NCBI RefSeq assembly: GCF_002105155.1
Contig: NW_019029027.1
Location: 186,001-250,000, forward strand
DNA: 64,000 bases
Origin: Lobosporangium transversale
Taxonomy: Eukaryota; Mortierellomycota; Mortierellomycetes; Mortierellales; Mortierellaceae
Direction: 5' to 3'
Shown here: piece after piece, positions 36,458 through 49,834 of the stretch
How positions within the stretch are numbered: the first letter of the stretch is position 1
Layout: the number at the start of each line of letters is the position of its first letter
The notes under the pieces: model-generated
What the model was told of the DNA's origin: nothing
What the model saw: the letters and a program-made list of their open reading frames with translations, nothing else
Databases searched by the model: none
Translations under genes and position numbers: made by a program

Positions 36458-36931
36458 GAGACAGCATCGAAGGAATCAAGACAATCCTTATTCCTTTATT
36501 GTTCGACCCCCATTATAGCTTATTTATGTATACTTTAATATTTTGCTTTCTATTTACCTATTTTTCTGCTCGCACGACTTTTGCACTATCTGATGCAAAT
36601 GCAAATGTAAATGTAAATGTAAATTGCAAAAGAGAAAAAAAAAAAAAAAAAAAAAAAAAGAGAGCAAAAAAAAAGACAAATTTCTATACCATGTCGTGCA
36701 TTTATACACCTCATTCCAAGGACCTGATTCTCATATTTATGTTCGCTGTGTATTTTGCTTTTTTTTTTTTATTTTTTATTTTTTATTTTTCTCTTTTTTT
36801 TTTTTTTTCTACAATTTACCCTTGTGTTGTCTCACAGGTGGAGATAATGAACAAAAATAAAAAAAAATTACTTGATATTTTATAGAAATATACACTTTAT
36901 AACATCTGACAAACCGTGTTTTAATATAAAC

Positions 36932-36966
<35 letters not shown>

Positions 36967-38525
36967 TACTCTATCGGCCTATTAATGACGGTCAAATGTT
37001 GCTTACGCACGACCTGACAAGTTCCTGAATGTGTACTTAGAGTCCTTAGCTTAAAAATAAACATTATGTATTATATAATCATAGTGTCACTTAGTAGAGA
37101 GCAGCCAGTAACAGCAGTGGCGGTTAGGCCAGTCTATAGAGACAGTAAGACGCGTGTTCTATAGAATGAGACCCTAGGAAGAATACGCGCGTTTCCGTAG
37201 GTGACCAATAGGAATGCTTTTTCTCCGAGATATACTTCTCAGAACACCAATTGACAATGATCTAGAACTTCAGGGTCTTTTTTTTATTTTTTTTTTATTT
37301 GTCCCTTGCCCTTGTGCAGAAACAGAGTCCGCAGACATGAGCTGTCGGGGTATGTGGCAATTTTTTTTTTTAGAGTTGTGTGTAAGGAATAAGGAAAAAG
37401 TGGGACAAATAAAAGAACCAATTAGGATGAAGATTGCCACAATGGCCTGAAATACAAAAGAAAACACGAAAGGTATAAAAAGGGCAGATGGAGAGTAGGA
37501 AAAAAAAAAAAAAATCCTTTGGACTTGCTTGGCTTGGAATAGACAGGCTAAATTGAGTCAGCAAAGGAAAAAAAAAAAAAAAAAAAAAAAAAAAGACAAC
37601 GTGTCAAGGCAAGACTGGGGATAGTCTATGCTGTTTGCTTTCATTCTATTTGGCCTTCACTTATGATAGACATTGGGATATGGGATACAAATATAGTGTA
37701 GTTCGAGTGGGATCTGATTGCTCTTTGTTCCCTATCCTTCGATTTTATTCTGCTGGCCTGCGCCCATTCTCATTGTATACACCTTATATTCCTTAATTTG
37801 TTATTGCTATCCCTTTATTCATTTACACAATGTCCTGCGCATTTTCCATATCATTCTGAAGGCCTTTTTTTTTAAAAAATACCTCTTTCTCTCTTTCTCT
37901 CTCTTTCTCTTCATAGAATATCCTTCAATTCGCCATCATTATTCTTTTGACTATAGTTTCAATGCATTGTACATTCACAGGAGGGTGAGCCCATAAGCCT
38001 CTTTACTCTCTATCTTTTTCTCTCCTCTTTTCTTTGCCGCATTCTCTTTCTCCTTTTTTTTTTTTTTTTTTTTCCTCCTTCTTCAGATCACATCATAGAA
38101 TGTGTATTTTTGTATTGTTTTGAGCCACAGAAGATTCCTTTTTATTTCTTTTTATCGATTGATCCATCCACAGCCATGACAAATCCATCCGAACCACGGG
38201 ATCAGGTTAGATTTCTTACCGTAATCCTCGCATGCGCCTGCCTGGTGCCACATTGAAAAAAAAAAAAAAAAAAAATGCGCCGAATCACAGAATCTTGACT
38301 TTTAGAAAAAAAAGAAAAAAGGCAGCTCTTTACAATGTTAAGGATGCATCCAAATTGTCGCCGCTTCTTGATGCGCTCGATACCCTTCTTATTACCTCGC
38401 CATGGTAGCCTCTTAAACCATTTCTTTTTCACACCTCTCTACCTTGTATAAAACTTTAGACCGACAAGGTTCACAACTTAGCTAAACAAAGAAGAAGTCG
38501 TCAAGATTTCCAAACGTCCACTGAT
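36458..38525. other. Intergenic region with homopolymers
   Basis: No gene is supported. It contains A/T runs at about 36637-36659, 36772-36809 (T-rich), 36933-36963, 37500-37514, 37568-37594, 38057-38073 and 38256-38275. The segment 37081-37205 is GC-richer and free of runs, but has no frame or recognisable RNA fold by eye. Confidence 0.45.
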
Positions 38526-40050
38526 ATGACACGCAATGAACCAAAACAGGCCTGGTTGTCATCATCGAGTATAGAAAGAATCATGGCCAAAGAAGGACCA
38601 CAGGAAGCTTCCATCATACATTCGACTTCATCATTCCCCCAACCCATTTGTCATCACAATCCAAGTACTTCCTCTTCTTATCCTGTGTCTACTTCCGATG
38701 ACCATTCCGAGATGTCATCAGAAAGCACATCAGTTGCTATGGTATCCACGCTACCTAACGCGACTTCACTGGACCGAGCCAGCAATTGCCCAAATGCGTT
38801 AGTGGTATCCTTGGATGGGCCCTTGAGAGGACAAGAAAAGGGTAGCCAACACGACAACAACAAAAGTAAAAACACTGGCAATGGCTACAACGTCGAAAGC
38901 AACCATGATAACAACAACAAGTTTATGAACTTTCAAAATCATAGTAGCGCTGGTAGCGCCAACATCAACAGCAATAGCGGCGGCAGTATCCGCACTGATG
39001 CCGAACAGGCGGTGGATTGTAGTCACCGATGCTCAGAGTCATCTTCCAGCGGATATCTAGATCCGTTTCTGCTCACGGCCCTGAATAACCGCCATGACCG
39101 GCTTTTTCTGTTAAAGTTAGACCGTGACTTTTGCAACTTTATTCAAGATCCAAAGTAAGTTTTGGTTTGGAGAGAAGTTAAACATTTGTTGAGTCAGGGT
39201 TGCACACATTACAAACGAGCACAGATTATAGAATCTTCATTCGTCTGGCACGCATTTACTCATATATATCAATACACTTTGTATTTCACTATTTCACAGT
39301 CAAACCCAGTTAGAGTTCCCTTGGCTGAACTCTTATTATCGAATGATCATCCATCGATCTGCTATTTACTTTCAACTGGCCCGGAAAGTTGATCCATTGC
39401 ATAAACGAATCACATTGTCCAAGACAAAGCATTCCGCCATGTAGGTCTTATCGATGATACTTTTTTTTTTTTTTTTTTTTTTTTTGCATATCGTTAATAT
39501 TAATTATAATCATGTTTTTATACATAAACATACAGTCCACCGCTACGATTTCACGACTTGGTGGAACACGATGATGATGATGATGAAGAAACTGAAAGCC
39601 AAGAAAGGGATAATAAAGAAGAGCACATTGATGATAAAGGTGACAGCACAATGGAACAACAAGGCCAAGTTCGATCAATGGCGAATATACAGCCCACCAA
39701 AGTCCTCAAAAGATGTCCACCAAGGGCAGCGAGTGCTTGTGAAGCCAGATGCAGCAGCGACATATCGGCTGGCCTACGACGCGAAGCCACTCTATTATCT
39801 TCACGGACTCTTTCCATGGAAGAGCGAGAAAAAGCCTATGCAGAGGCTAGGGCCCGTATCTTCGATGACGACAGACCGAAGCAACCAGCAGACTCAGTGG
39901 AAGCCTCTACAGGACTATCCGCTTCATCTTTGGGTTTAAATGAACGATGTCCGCAACGGAATGCAGAGTTAGTTACTAATGCAGCTAGTCGACCGTCACG
40001 ATCCGATGTGGCTACCGCACAAACATCACAACAACTACAACTACAACTAA

Positions 40051-40089
<39 letters not shown>

Positions 40090-41079
40090 TTTTAGGCAGA
40101 TCGAGAACACAGTCAGCGGGGCTATCAAGACGAGTTAGCAGTAGTTCTTCGAGTTCATCATCCTCTGGGCCTGAGTATGGGTCGATGCAAGACTACCATT
40201 CAGTAAACAATCGATCCGGATCCTCAGTTAGGCTCGACTACTCAGGTCGATACAGCGATCTTGGAAAACAGCCTTGGAGTTCAGTTGAACAACGAGGACG
40301 ACATCATCCTTCACATCAACACCAATATCAACATCCGCACCCGAATGAACTTCAATATATCGCCTGCCATTATCAACCCATAGAGGGCCACAATATCAAT
40401 AAATATCAGAGTACCTGTGCTCACTGGACGAACCCAGGTCCAAATTATTTCTGCTCTCATCGTGCCTCCCATTATCACCAAGATCATGCCCATTACCCAG
40501 CGCACTCACTACATCATTCTCATAGTCACTGTAACTGTCTATACCAAATGCATTATGGTAATGCCCATTATATGCCGCTATCTCCCCCAGGACCATCGGC
40601 GCATCATTCTTCGAGCCAAAGGCCTACTGTCGCTTCCCCTCAAGGAAAACAGCACCACCATTATGGGAGTTATTCGTATGGTTCACGCCAGACTTCTGGA
40701 TGTCGCATTCAACAGGGCTTTGGCCCGCAAAGTCATGAACAGCAGGGAGCTCGGGATATGACACCACAACAGCCACAGCCACCCTTATCCTACTATCACC
40801 AACATCATAGTCAATGTGCCAACTATTATCAATCCTGTGGAGAGATCTATCGCCAAATCGAACATCTTCAGGTGCAGCAGCAACAGCATGGGCCTGGCCG
40901 GTCTGAGGAATATGAGAACGGACAGGATAGCCATTTCTCTCCCACGACAGAGTCTGGATTTGAATCAACACCCCCGCTGCATCTGTTTCAGGGGTCAGTG
41001 CGTCCTTACCCAGCATCCAATGGTGGATATCGTCCATATCGACAAGGAATCTTGTTGCCATCGCAGATGCTTCGACACC

Positions 41080-41155
<76 letters not shown>

Positions 41156-41474
41156 GCAGCAGCAGCAGCAGCAGGAAGAGCATGGGCAGCCATTGAAGTC
41201 TAAGCCTTCGCCAGGTCATCTCAATCAATTATCAGTACAAACACGAGTCCTAAAAGTGTTGGAGCCTGCAGTGTCAGAACAAAGAGGATCTTTGATATCG
41301 TCGCCGACCTCATCTCCCAATACAACCGCTCTGACACCCACAAAACAGACATGGCGGATGCGTGTAGCAGCCATGGTAGGTCGTGAGGAGGGCGCTCTGG
41401 TCTATGATGTTGATTGCCGACCGCCCAAGTCTACTGAGCTTTACGATCCTTATGCCAGCGACCGTAGAAAATGA
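38526..41474 (+). CDS. R3H-SUZ domain RNA-binding protein with long poly-Gln tract
   Basis: Three exons (38526-39154, 39300-39440, 39536-41474) give 902 residues. The R3H domain spans the first two junctions: DRLFLLKLDRDFCNFIQD, then LEFPWLNSYYRMIIHRSA with the Arg-x3-His signature, then ARKVDPLHKRITLSK. An acidic stretch and a SUZ-like segment (PTKVLKRCPPR and SMEEREKAYAEARARIFDDD) follow, the order seen in encore/ARPP21/R3HDM proteins that bind single-stranded RNA. The remainder is disordered and rich in His, Gln, Tyr and Ser. It includes a run of 32 Gln (41079-41174) and a shorter run near 40053-40088. Such tails favour RNA-granule assembly; that role here is inference. It is convergent with the Zn2Cys6 gene, 249 bp apart. 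Confidence 0.88.
41079..41174 (+). repeat. CAA/CAG trinucleotide repeat coding 32 Gln
   Basis: Twenty-five CAA codons are followed by seven CAG codons, uninterrupted, within the R3H-SUZ gene. A change in copy number would keep the frame. Confidence 0.95.
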
Positions 41475-41664
41475 GTTTTTACCATTTTTTTACTTCTACT
41501 TCATCATTGCATATTTTTCCTATTCACAATTCCCTTTTATTTATCACTTTGTTGCTTATTATATTCCTTGTCTTTTTATTTTTGCCTTCAAGTTGATTTT
41601 GTCTTTTTATAGTGAAGACATGTCTGACAAAATAAATTTGTACGAAATAAAAACACATTCAAGG

Positions 41665-41695
<31 letters not shown>

Positions 41696-41723
41696 TAATA
41701 TACAAAAAGCAAAAAGATTACTA

Positions 41724-44700
41724 TTAAGCACCCCAAACTAGATTCGATACGCCTGTTGGTTGGAGTGAGGAAGGTGTAGGTATCCCTGAAGAGCTGTTCA
41801 AAAAGTAGGTATACTCGTTCGAATCCACACCTTGTGACATTAGGAGTTGTTGATGTTGTTGTTGTTGTTGCTGCTGCTGCTGTTGCTGTTGTTGCTGTTG
41901 TTGAGGATGAAGATGTTGTGACAATGGGGATGGGTGCTGTTGTAGTGGATGTTGCTGGATTAACTGTTGTGGTGAAATAGATGGGTCTATTGTTGAGCCC
42001 TGCGGTGAAAATCCACCGCCACTGCTCAATAACGAGTTGGTCGTTGACGTTGTCGAGGCACCAGATTCTTCCTGACGTTGAGTAACAACAGCACTGTTAC
42101 TGTTCGCAGCACCATCCATCGTACTCTCAAATAAATCATTCCGTGTCAAACTTTGTGCAAGTGGATGCATTCGATTACTATGAATTATTGTAGCGTGACT
42201 ACGACTATGATTTGGGACCAGATCCACAGTAGTGTTGTCCAGTAACATTGATGAATTGAGCTCTGCCATACCCTTGATGCTATTGTCAATGCTGTTGTTG
42301 TTGCTATTGGTGCTGTCAACGTTATTGTTGGTATCGCCACTGTTTATATGTGATGCTATTCCATCATTTCCAGGAGTCACAGGGCTATTTGTACCTCCAT
42401 TCTGCATATAAAGCATCCATTCGTCGTTGCTTATCGATGTTGGTAGGCTCCAAAGCGTACCAGAGAATGGGTTCTGGTATGTGTTTGCAACATTGGTAGC
42501 AGCAACCGCCGGGTCGACATTAGGTTGTTGCTGCTGTTGTGGTTGAAGGCAATTGCTGGCGGCAACCGAAGTTGCTCCTGGTACGGCAAAGGGATCAATC
42601 AATGGTGTTGAATAGAGGTTTGGATCAGCTCCAACAATACTTACAGCTACTCTATTAACATTAGTTCCAGCTCCAGTAGTGGCTACAATTGATTCTGGAG
42701 TCATTGATGAACTGTAGACAGATGTACTCATCCCCGAAGGACTATTGCTTGATAGCACAGTACCGCTTGGGTTTGGAGATGGCGTTGTTGCTGCGGCATT
42801 TTTGGTCTGTCTTGGCCTTCGTGGAAGAGGAGCGTGCCCTTGAGTTAGGCCCGGATGTGGTCGTATTTGGTTGTGTGCCGCATGATGGGGAGAAACTGAA
42901 CAGAAGTATGGGGTGGGAGAAAAGTGTCTAGAATTGCGGCCCATGGGCTCTGCGTGCTGAATTCCTGTTGGCTGATAATATCCCATGATCTGATCTATAT
43001 CAAACGCAAACGATTGTTCTTTGGGGATAACCAAAGCTGAAGGGGGGAGCTCAAGCTCTGCAAGGTTGATATTGTTGCTATTATTCATTGCTACTGCTGG
43101 ATCTGCGCCATTACGTATGGTATATTTGAATCCTATATTTTTACACAACGATTAAAACAAATTCACCTCAAAATGTATTTTATACAAAAAAGTTTTTTTT
43201 TTTTTTTTTTTTTTTTTTTTGATCTTCAGATTTCATACCTTCAACGGAGCATGGCAACTCAATATTGCGCGACTTCAGCAGATTCTTAATGTTATTTCCA
43301 CACCATTTCCCACTAATCCAAACATCTTCAATCACGTTCAGACAGCGGAGAGTCTCAACTGTTCGTAGTTTTGCCGAAGCAGCCAAAACTGGATCCAAGC
43401 TCGTACAGTTATTAATATGAACTAAACCTGCCGTAAAAAAAATAAATACCGCCATATGAAGCAAACATTTTAACCTAGGCACGTCTCTATGTTCATCTGT
43501 AGTCCGCATCAAATTGCTAGCAATCTCAATCGTATTATTGGCGGCAGACGTGCAGATCGAAAGCGAGATTGTCCAGTCATTGGTGTTATGAGGAGACTGA
43601 TGGCTGTATGGCCGATGCAACAGAATTAGAGTTGCATAAAACATCATGTGCAATGTACTAACAAACGTCCCAGGTTCCTGCTGCACAGATCGAAACTGTA
43701 AATGTGGTGGAAGCGTCAGAAGCCAGTCCGTCAGCTCCTTATCAAGCTGTTCCAGCGGCGCAGGGTTGGTCATAGATAAACTGGACAAAGAAGAGGCCTT
43801 TGAGAGTGGACTATAAAGACTGACCAAGACTCTGCCCATGATCCTTGTCAACGATGCCAAGTATACGAAATTCTTTTCCGAATGTGGCGAGGGTCCTGTC
43901 AGCATAATAGGTGCATTGTCCAAACGGTACTCTAGCAGAGTATTCTCTTCATCGATACCCTCAGGATACGTTGCATCCACGTCGTGTTCGTTGATGCCCT
44001 ATGGAAAACAGGGAGCCGGAAGCCCATTGTAGGTTTTAGCAGGGTAACATGGATGCATTGGTATATAGAAGCATGGTTTGTCACAACCAAATAGAATTGT
44101 GTGTGAAGTCAATACCTGTGGCCCGCCGAATGTGGCTGAGACGAGGCGATCCGCCACGAAACACGCCCACCAAATACGATTCCTTTCCTCTCGATCCAGT
44201 GCGGGCATATGTGGATTCAATTTCATACAATCTCGATGCAAGCCCAGATGCTGTGCCATTCGGATCGCAAGTCCAATGAACATCCATGCACGATATCCGC
44301 CACCGGTTCCCATTTGCTGATACGAAAGTATGACCAAACCACCAACACAATACATGTCTGGAGCATCATAGATGGTGTCAAGGATAGCCTTTGCCTTTTC
44401 TGCAAATTTGACCCCTATCGTCTGCGGTTTAGTTGGGTCAGTTCTGAAGGAAAGATCATCTGAAAATCGAGAAGCTAATGCAAAGATACTATTGAGCACA
44501 AAGAGGAATGATGGTGAATAGTCTCGATTCTGCAGACGTTTCAGAAACTTGGACCACACGAAGACAGGGGCGAATGGGTGAACGTAAATGAAGTAGAGGT
44601 TAAGAAGTTTGGTCATGACTTCTGGTGATGGCAAATCTGGGTTTTCAACAAATTTGCGGGCTTCTGGTTGCTCTCGTTCCCGTATTGAATAGCCACCCCA

Positions 44701-46169
44701 GTGTCGGCGATTATAAAACATTGGTGAAGATTTGCCCACATAGCGCTCAATTCCTTTATGATCCAGCGTCAAGTGTCCCATATCTTCTTCCAAATCATCG
44801 ACTTCAGCCATTGATGGCGTGTTCAAGTTAAATTTTGGTAAATGATCGACAGATGGTGAACGTTCTGTGAGATCGCTTAGCTGAGAGTGTTCTGATCCTA
44901 AATTAGGTGACGGAGAGTTGAAAGCTTGGAAAGTGGTATCCCTTAATGAGTGAATGGAGCTGATCAGCTGGGGATCAACAATGTGCTGCTGAATATCATT
45001 AGAATGTGTCTGTGATGGTATTTCAGGACTTTGGCTCATGCCTTGATGAAAGATTGGCTGTTGCTGTTGCTGTTGTATTGAAGTATTTTCTGTATGAAAT
45101 GACTGAGCTGGGTACTGTTGCTGCTGCTCTATAACGAGCTCGGGTGTAGGCTGTTGTTGTTGTTCTTCTCCTTGAAGATCTTGCTCTGGTTTCTGTAAAG
45201 AGGGTTTGACATTGCTTTTCGTGGATTTCCGCCGCCTCGTCTTTGGTGTAGTAGTTATGGAAGATGCAATACTAGAGGATTGTACCCCTGCTTCACTGCT
45301 TGAGCTCTCAGCTTTCTCGTCTTCTGCCGGTCCACCAACCATGACCTCCATACGGTGCAAGCGATCCTCGACTGCATTGGTATGTCCTGAATATCGGAAA
45401 TAATTAGGTCGTATAACATTGTGCATTAATAAGTAGGACAAAGAAAGAAAGAAAGAAAGAAAGAAAAAAAAAAAACGTCCTAGTTTGTTCGTATCACATA
45501 CGTCCAGCGCCTTTTGGTGGGCCTCTTTTCTTGGTTGGATCTAGATACAAGCCTGAAGAAGAAAAAAGAAAAAAAAAAAGGTAATACCAAAGCATATAGT
45601 TTAAGTAAAGACAGACTACCATTTGGGATTGTAAAGGGAATTAGTAGATGGGTGCAGACAAAAGCACATACATGGAATTTGAAGGATTTCACAACTGGTG
45701 CAGACGTCCGCTTTTGCGTCTATAGGACATCAACAATCATAGTCTTATTAGCCATATTAATGCTCAAGTGGATCAACTGAGTAATTGATGTCAATAGAGC
45801 AAAGTATAGATGATGCTTTTGTATACCTACCACACTTGATTTTCTTTCTTTAAAAAATAAATCAATAAAATGGGTAAATGAAAATCATCTTGGCGTATCT
45901 CCAATGCTCAAATTATCGTAATTTACAACTTACTTTCTACAGTTGTCACAGGCTATGTTCCATCCATTTCCGTCCAAATTATGAAAAAAGAGCCATATTA
46001 AGACAAATAATTTTTTTTAGCTGAGTAATCATTTCATGGAGACCATCTGGCGCCACATATCAAAGTGGCTCAGCATTCACATTCATCTCAACCTATCTGT
46101 CCAACAAAGCAATTGTACTTATATACCTTTGGTCACCCGCTGACGCTCCTTGTGCTCGTCTTTAGACAT
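41724..46169 (-). CDS. Zn2Cys6 transcription factor with fungal-specific domain
   Basis: Eight exons keep frame: 46169-46127, 45952-45934 (19 bp), 45847-45831 (17 bp), 45719-45672, 45552-45502, 45386-44116, 43998-43239 and 43132-41724. They give 1205 residues. The zinc cluster is perfect, C-x2-C-x6-C-x6-C-x2-C-x6-C (CDNCRKKKIKC and onward), and is followed by LYLDPTKKRGPPKGAGR, a linker typical of XlnR-like binuclear-cluster factors. Its six Cys come from four exons, two of them microexons. A Gln-rich linker precedes the fungal_trans middle homology domain (about residues 340-760), with YRAWMFIGLAIRMAQHLGLHRD as its hallmark. The C-terminal third is Asn/Ser/Gln-rich with a poly-Gln run (41857-41904) and is probably an activation region. 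An intron holds a long T run (43193-43220). The target pathway is unknown. Confidence 0.9.
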
Positions 46170-48213
46170 GGTGTTGAGGCTATGCTGTACTGCGGATAAT
46201 ATAACCAAAGCTTGATTGATGATAAGTTACGCTTGCTGTCAATAAGAACAAAAAAAAAAAAAAAGGAGCAATAGATTCAAAGGAGAATTGTGTCCGTTGT
46301 GCAACACGATTTTTTTTGATGTTGAGTGTGGGAGTATCGGGAGATACGACTCTGCGCACTACCAGGATAATGTAAAAGAATATGCCTTCACTTCGAAAGG
46401 CGGGTAGCAACATCAATTCAGAACAATTATATTGCTGTGCATTGGCGGGGTGTAGAGATGAACAAACCAGACCATTGCTCCATTGCTTTTGCATCATCGC
46501 CATCTCTTCATTCCCTTCAATGAGGAAACATGACAATTGAACTGATTCAAAGAAAATAAAAAAAAAAAAAAAAAAAAAAAATGGTTTATTTACCAACAAG
46601 TATGAAAAGTGATTAATGAGGGCTTTGTCTCGATTGATTCGATTTGATATGATCCGTAATAAGCAAGTAATCGTCCGTGGTAAGAAAGAAAAAAGAAGAG
46701 GATTCTCTGAAGAAAGAAAGAAAGAAAGAAAGGAAGAAAGAAAGAGAAAGAAAAAAAAAAAAATGGAGAGGGGTCGTGCACAAGAAAGACAAAGACGGAG
46801 CAGATGGAAGGGAAAGACAAAAAAAAAAAAAAAAAAAATAGATAGAAAACATAAAAGCACGGTACGAGGATGAAGTTGGGCTATGAGAGAGCAAAGAGCA
46901 GAAAGGCAGCATGAACAGAGACAACAGAACGCGGACATGACTATGGACATGGACATGGATATGGGGCAACAGACAAACATGTTCTACAGATCTTCGACAA
47001 AATCAAATAATGACAGATATTCAAAAATAGACATGCCAACTTTGTGAAAGACAAAAAAATGCCCCTTTTCTCAAAACTACTTCTGTAGAGGCAGCTTGTT
47101 TTACACTTTACCGGATCCCGGCATTGCCTTGCTTCTTGATCCTTCATTTTTCCTGGTTCTTCTTTTGATTCATTGAGCAGCTGATTCAAGCAAATGTCTC
47201 TGAAATCAAACTCGAATAGATTCATGGAGCATCACCCCTCACTCTATTACTCGATCATTGGCACTTGACGTTTGATACTTTGGCATTGTTGAAAACGAGC
47301 AGAGGGGATGGTAATGACATGATTATTATCATATTGTATTTCCAATTCTGAAAAGTCAGATGGACAAAAAAAGTTCAATTGTGGCATGCATCTGATAGTT
47401 ATCCACCCACAATAGGGTATCTCCTTGCCATCACCAACGCATAAAATAAAAAAGGATATCTCAGACACCTGATCTCTTTTTTATATTTCCTCTCCACACA
47501 ATGCACACAATCAGCGACCTGTTGGACAGCTCTTTTTATTTATTTATTTATTTATTTATCTACTTAACTTTGTTTAAATTCTTTCTTGGCAAAAACGTAC
47601 TCTTCATTGTCAATTACTCCAATTCATGAACCAAGAGGACGTTCGTTCTCTCTATTCTTTCCTCTTCATATTATATACATCTATATCTTGAAGTAGAAGA
47701 GATGGTATCCGGTCATCATCTTCATCAAACGTAATAAACTATCTTTATGGCCTGGAGCCCTCCTTTTCTTGATTTGTTTAAAGATTCAGTCCATCAGGGG
47801 GACATTCCCCGATATTACTAATTACTTGAAGGATTAAGCTGCTCAATCAAATTACGCCTCTTTCTACGATCTCCCTTGATAATTTATAATTGAAGGGTTC
47901 GAGAGTGATTAATTTATTCACAGATAATTAAGTGAAGAGATATTGCTCATAATCCTATTAGTTTGAAAACATTTTTCTAATTAATAGCATAATATTTATA
48001 TACATGTATGAACTTCAGAAGTGGCCATGTGGCCTTTTTGTACAAATATGGAAAGATCCTGTTGGTATTAAAATTAGCAAATCATGTGATCAAGGCAGGC
48101 GCAGGGAAAAACATTTAAGCATCTTTACCGCTGTAATTCACAGATGCATGCTTTGATAGACATTTGTTTGTTATAATTAAGAAAGAAAGAAGATATTTCC
48201 TTGTCTCTTATTT
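46170..48213. other. Spacer between Zn2Cys6 and GET5-like genes
   Basis: This is upstream of the Zn2Cys6 gene and downstream of the GET5-like gene. It holds purine-rich microsatellites (GAAA units at about 46704-46745), A-runs at 46556-46580 and 46820-46838, and TTTA units at about 47533-47560. A 266-codon frame on the minus strand (46980-46180) translates pyrimidine tracts and has no family resemblance. No gene is called. Confidence 0.5.
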
Positions 48214-49213
48214 TTATTTCTTTACAATTTCTTTCTCAATATCCTTTGTTGCCGCATTGCCAACTAAGTCACGGTATTGGCCTAAGAAGCCTTTAGTCAT
48301 CAAGGCTGCATCCTCTTTAGAACCCAGTTTATCCCTCAATTGACTGTTCAGCCAGTACCAAAACTCGGCTTCCTTTGCAATAGCTGTACCTTTCTCTGAA
48401 AGTCCCCTATATGAGGTTAATAGGGGCTTTTTAGTTGTTGATGCTTGTGTTGGGGTTCCTGCATTTTCAGACTCTTGAGTAGCGGCGACAGCAGTAGCTG
48501 AAGATGAGAGAGATGTAGGTGCTGTAGCCGCGTCTGCTGTTACTGAAGTTCCTTCAGCTGCTGCAGCGGAAGTACCACCAGCCTTTGAAAACAGATGAAC
48601 AACTGACCCTGTCATGAGACCATAATCCTCTAAACTCTTGCTATCCACCAATGCTTTTCCTTTGAGTACTAATCTCTGAGCTGCAACCTCAATCCCAGAC
48701 TTGGCCTGAAAAGCCTGCTTCAGATCTGCAATTGTTCCTTGTGCCGGAACACTGACCGTCCACTGTCCTGATTTGAGCGATTTGATTGTCACTTGGATAT
48801 CTAACATTACAAACCAATACCATAATAGGTACACGCGATTTAATATCAATGGTATTTTGATACACCATTGAGGGACAATGTTCATAGCCCAAATATTGAG
48901 GGGGAAAAAAAAAATACCTCCTTCTGGAGCCCCGGCTTTCACGGGCTTGGCAGGCCTTTCGAAAGTGGCTCTCTACAGTTAAGAGGAAAAAAAAAAAAAA
49001 AAAAAAAAAACATATCGGAAAGGAATATATGATTCGTATACTCAGGTTTTCAAGAGTTCCTAGCGCTCATGCTTATTTTTATATTTGTTTTACCTTTGAA
49101 GTCCAATTGGGTGCAAGGCCAGGGGGAATGTAGTCAGCAGGGAATTTGGTAGACTGACCTGCATAGACAGCCAGGACCTGGGAGATGAAAAGAGATTCCT
49201 CGGCGGATGACAT
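48214..49213 (-). CDS. GET5: Get5/Mdy2-like ubiquitin-fold protein
   Basis: Three exons (49213-49094, 48972-48918, 48800-48214) give 253 residues. A short N-terminal segment (SLFISQVLAVYAG and PADYIPPGL) resembles the Get4-binding region of Get5. Residues 60-130 form a ubiquitin-like domain (VTIKSLKSGQWTVSVPAQ, then LVLKGKALVDSKSLEDYGL). An Ala/Ser/Thr-rich linker leads to a C-terminal helical segment (EFWYWLNSQL, then MTKGFLGQYRDLV), like the Get5 dimerisation domain. In yeast, Get4-Get5 bridges Sgt2 to Get3 and delivers tail-anchored membrane proteins to the ER. Length and domain order fit Get5 better than other UBL proteins, but N-terminal similarity is modest. Confidence 0.78.
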
Positions 49214-49834
49214 TGCTAGTTCAATTCGATGATTTTTGGACTTTAATCTTCTTTAGTACTTTGGACAAGTTTGATGAGCTCAAAAGAAGCTCTGAGAAAA
49301 AAATAGGGAAGCGCTGTGGTCACGTGGCGAAACCTAAATCGCTTTTTTGTCGCGTAATGTATTTACGGCCTGCTGCTGCTGCTAGAAAATGGTATCTAAG
49401 ATAATATTGGGGGTATGCAGACGTAATGTTATCCCTGAAGAAGCGTTTACTTTTACGGCATTCAAGAGGGAGCTGAGAAGCACATGATAATGAGTGGTGC
49501 TGAACCAGATTGTAGATTGTATCTGCTACGCACTGGCCCTGTGGAGAACAACACTTTTTTCATTTCATTTAATCTCCTCCCCTTATTTTCACTTTTTGCC
49601 AGCCGAGGCACATGCACATCAATATCTCGGCGTGACCCCCCTCCAAACAATGGTTGAATGTGCCTTCTTCTGTGTATTGATCGACTCAATCATCGTCTAA
49701 GTTAGTCAGGAGCTATAAAAGATAGGTCAAATACATTTTGCTTTCTTCTTCCTCCTTCCATCAGTCCACCAGGCCATACTTCTAATCCATTACTTCCAGC
49801 TTCCCACTCTGCCCTTGGAACCAATAATAAAAAT
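49214..49834. promoter_or_regulatory. Divergent promoter, GET5-like and hydrolase genes
   Basis: This 621-bp spacer lies between divergent start codons. It has no homopolymer run longer than about eight bases, unusual for this window. There is no gene or assignable motif. Confidence 0.45.

Noticed and set aside
37190-37203. A 14-base match to the conserved 3' end of small-subunit rRNA (gtttccgtaggtga)
   Set aside because: Flanking sequence on both sides does not continue the rRNA match, so chance is likely.
40624-41228. Poly-Val and poly-Leu frames, and a poly-Asn frame, over the CAA repeat
   Set aside because: They are shadow frames of the poly-Gln tract in the R3H-SUZ gene.
46180-46980. 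A 266-codon minus-strand frame rich in Phe, Leu and Ser
   Set aside because: It is a translation of pyrimidine microsatellites and T-runs, has no domain, and overlaps the promoter of the Zn2Cys6 gene.
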